From: a cyanobacterium endosymbiont of Epithemia clementina EcSB
GTDB taxonomy: Bacteria > Cyanobacteriota > Cyanobacteriia > Cyanobacteriales > Microcystaceae
Direction: 5' to 3'
Length of the DNA: 64,000 bases
Assembly (NCBI RefSeq): GCF_029919255.1
Contig: NZ_CP123991.1
Span: forward strand, 2,395,833-2,459,832
The notes under the pieces are model-generated. The model was given only the letters and a program-made list of their open reading frames with translations. It made no database searches and was not told the DNA's origin. Position numbers and translations under genes: made by a program. Of this stretch, positions 62,779-64,000 are shown in pieces. How positions within the stretch are numbered: position 1 is the stretch's first letter; the number at the start of each line of letters is the position of its first letter.

Positions 62779-63540
62779 GATGCTCAAGATTAAGGCTTCA
62801 CTCCATTCTACCACTGCACCGTAGGTATCCCCTGTATGTCCACCTAAACGCTGATAAAACCAGAACCCTGTAATAATGGCAATGCTGCTCCCAACCACAG
62901 CTACCTCAACTCCCAACCACCAATGATGAACATTGAATAGAATTAACAATCCACTGAGGGTTAATAAACTTCCTAATCCTAAAAACAGATCTTGGGGTAA
63001 TTGAATGCTCCGTTTGTGAAATGCGCCTTTACCGGTAGGTTTTAGGTAAGGATAAAAAGTGATAGCAGCTACCTGTCCCCATCGTCCCCATCCTGCGGCT
63101 ATCATTAACACTAACCAACGATAACTGGTTATCTCACTTAAAGCAATGGTTTTTAACCCCAATACAACTACCGCAGCCATTACGCCAAAAGCTCCAGCCA
63201 CACTATCTTGCATGATTGTTAACCGACGAGTAGAATCAGTTGCCCCTAATCCATCAGCTGTATCGATGACTCCGTCTAAGTGTAATCCTCCCGTTAAAAC
63301 AAGCCAAACAGCGACAATTAAAGCACTACGGATGATTATGGGAAATCCTAAAAAGTTTAAGCCTACATCTGCTAGTCCCAACCCTCCTCCGAGTAATATT
63401 CCTAGTAATGGAGACCATCGAGCTAGTTGTTGAAATAACTGTGGCCATTGGGAAGGAAGGGGAATAATTGTATAAAATGTAATCGCGCCTAAAAATGTTT
63501 TCAGATCATATTTAAGATGTTGAACTATTTTTTTGACCAT
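62755..63540 (-). CDS. cobS: adenosylcobinamide-GDP ribazoletransferase (cobalamin synthase)
   Basis: The 261-residue polytopic enzyme joins adenosylcobinamide-GDP to alpha-ribazole in the last steps of (pseudo)cobalamin assembly. The signature GGLHLDGVIDTADGLGA is present, as are FYTIIPLP near the N terminus and the C-terminal GGHTGDTYGAVVEWSEA. Five or six helices can be seen. Cyanobacteria usually make pseudocobalamin; keeping cobS implies a cobalamin-dependent enzyme or export of the cofactor. Convergent 24-base overlap with the PPC-domain gene. Confidence 0.93.
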   Translation of the reverse strand: MVKKIVQHLKYDLKTFLGAITFYTIIPLPSQWPQLFQQLARWSPLLGILLGGGLGLADVGLNFLGFPIIIRSALIVAVWLVLTGGLHLDGVIDTADGLGATDSTRRLTIMQDSVAGAFGVMAAVVVLGLKTIALSEITSYRWLVLMIAAGWGRWGQVAAITFYPYLKPTGKGAFHKRSIQLPQDLFLGLGSLLTLSGLLILFNVHHWWLGVEVAVVGSSIAIITGFWFYQRLGGHTGDTYGAVVEWSEALILSILTRWFVT

Positions 63541-64000
63541 TTAGATTTAGATACTGTTGGGTATTGACCGAAATAATTTCTTTCAATGTTAGTAAACTTA
63601 CTTGTATTGTTGGTAATTGGGGAATCGTAACTATTTTACCAACTTACCTCTAACATTTAAATCAGTCTGTAAGTATGGGAAGGATACTCTTAAATAAGAG
63701 AGTACTAGATGCCAGTTTTTTAAAAAATTTAGCTGACATAGTTAGACGAGTCAGAACTATCAAAAAATTCAAATAAATTGCAGACTGAGTGAACTTATTA
63801 GTTTTTTAGAAAACTAATTTATAGGTAGATTTCTTAAAAATATAATAATTATAAAATTCTCTAAGAATTTAAATTAAAGTGATTTCTCTTAAAAAAAAAT
63901 GTTAAATACCTCTAGAAAAATGATCAAATCACTATCCATTATAGCTAATATTTCTTTTAAAAAAAAGCAAATACAGCTCAGAAATACCGTAATAATAAAG
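63541..64000. other. 460-base AT-rich window end
   Basis: No gene, tRNA or strong hairpin is recognised before the window ends. Confidence 0.45.

Overview
The window reads as the chromosome of a unicellular cyanobacterium (Crocosphaera/Cyanothece type) in advanced genome reduction. The proteins are clearly cyanobacterial: NdhM, cytochrome b6/subunit IV/PetM, a four-ACT-domain aspartokinase, LarB, the ArsA-HSP20 fusion and the CobS/PBP2 set. Yet intact genes fill only about 33 of 64 kb. The rest is very AT-rich DNA with recognisable wrecks of genes and transposases. No photosystem, phycobilisome, chlorophyll or carbon-fixation gene is intact here. The best fit I can infer is an obligate endosymbiont related to the spheroid bodies of rhopalodiacean diatoms (Epithemia/Rhopalodia); UCYN-A is a less likely alternative because its genome is much more compact.

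Layout. 0-9.7 kb: RqcH/NFACT protein, tRNA-Pro(GGG), petB-petD, a wrecked Kef-type K+/H+ antiporter, a pentapeptide-repeat protein, an unidentified wreck, a wrecked K+ channel, tRNA-Arg(TCT) and a uracil-DNA-glycosylase-like protein. 9.7-19.7 kb: long degraded stretches around an ABC ATPase, a wrecked BMC shell protein, two small ORFs, ruvA, two related transposase wrecks and larB. 19.7-31.3 kb: a GTPase plus its 2TM neighbour, ppa, ndhM, a matrixin-like protease, secG, gpmI and lysC. 31.3-43.3 kb: IS630 and flavin-reductase-like wrecks, an SLC13 transporter, aroA, rpmA-rplU, ndk, an esterase, and CIRCE-controlled groES-groEL. 43.3-54.4 kb: pdxA, petM, an SDR epimerase, coaX, ilvD and ArsA. 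54.4-64 kb: ctaE-ctaD-ctaC, a pilC wreck, ftsI with an FtsL-like gene, a PPC-domain protein and cobS.

How it fits together. What survives is housekeeping (translation, chaperones, division, recombination), amino-acid and cofactor synthesis (lysC, aroA, ilvD, pdxA, coaX, larB, cobS) and a respiratory chain (NDH-1 subunit M, cytochrome b6f subunits, aa3-type cytochrome c oxidase). What has decayed here is K+ transport and sensing, a BMC (carboxysome-like) shell protein, type IV pili and insertion sequences, as expected for a cell living in a stable host cytosol.

Structural oddities. The spacers carry many long, perfect inverted repeats (up to 26 bp arms), some far from any intact gene. There is a three-copy degenerate repeat of unknown origin, and several small ORFs whose status (gene or remnant) cannot be settled from this sequence alone. 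I saw no CRISPR array, rRNA operon, prophage or novel multi-gene system.
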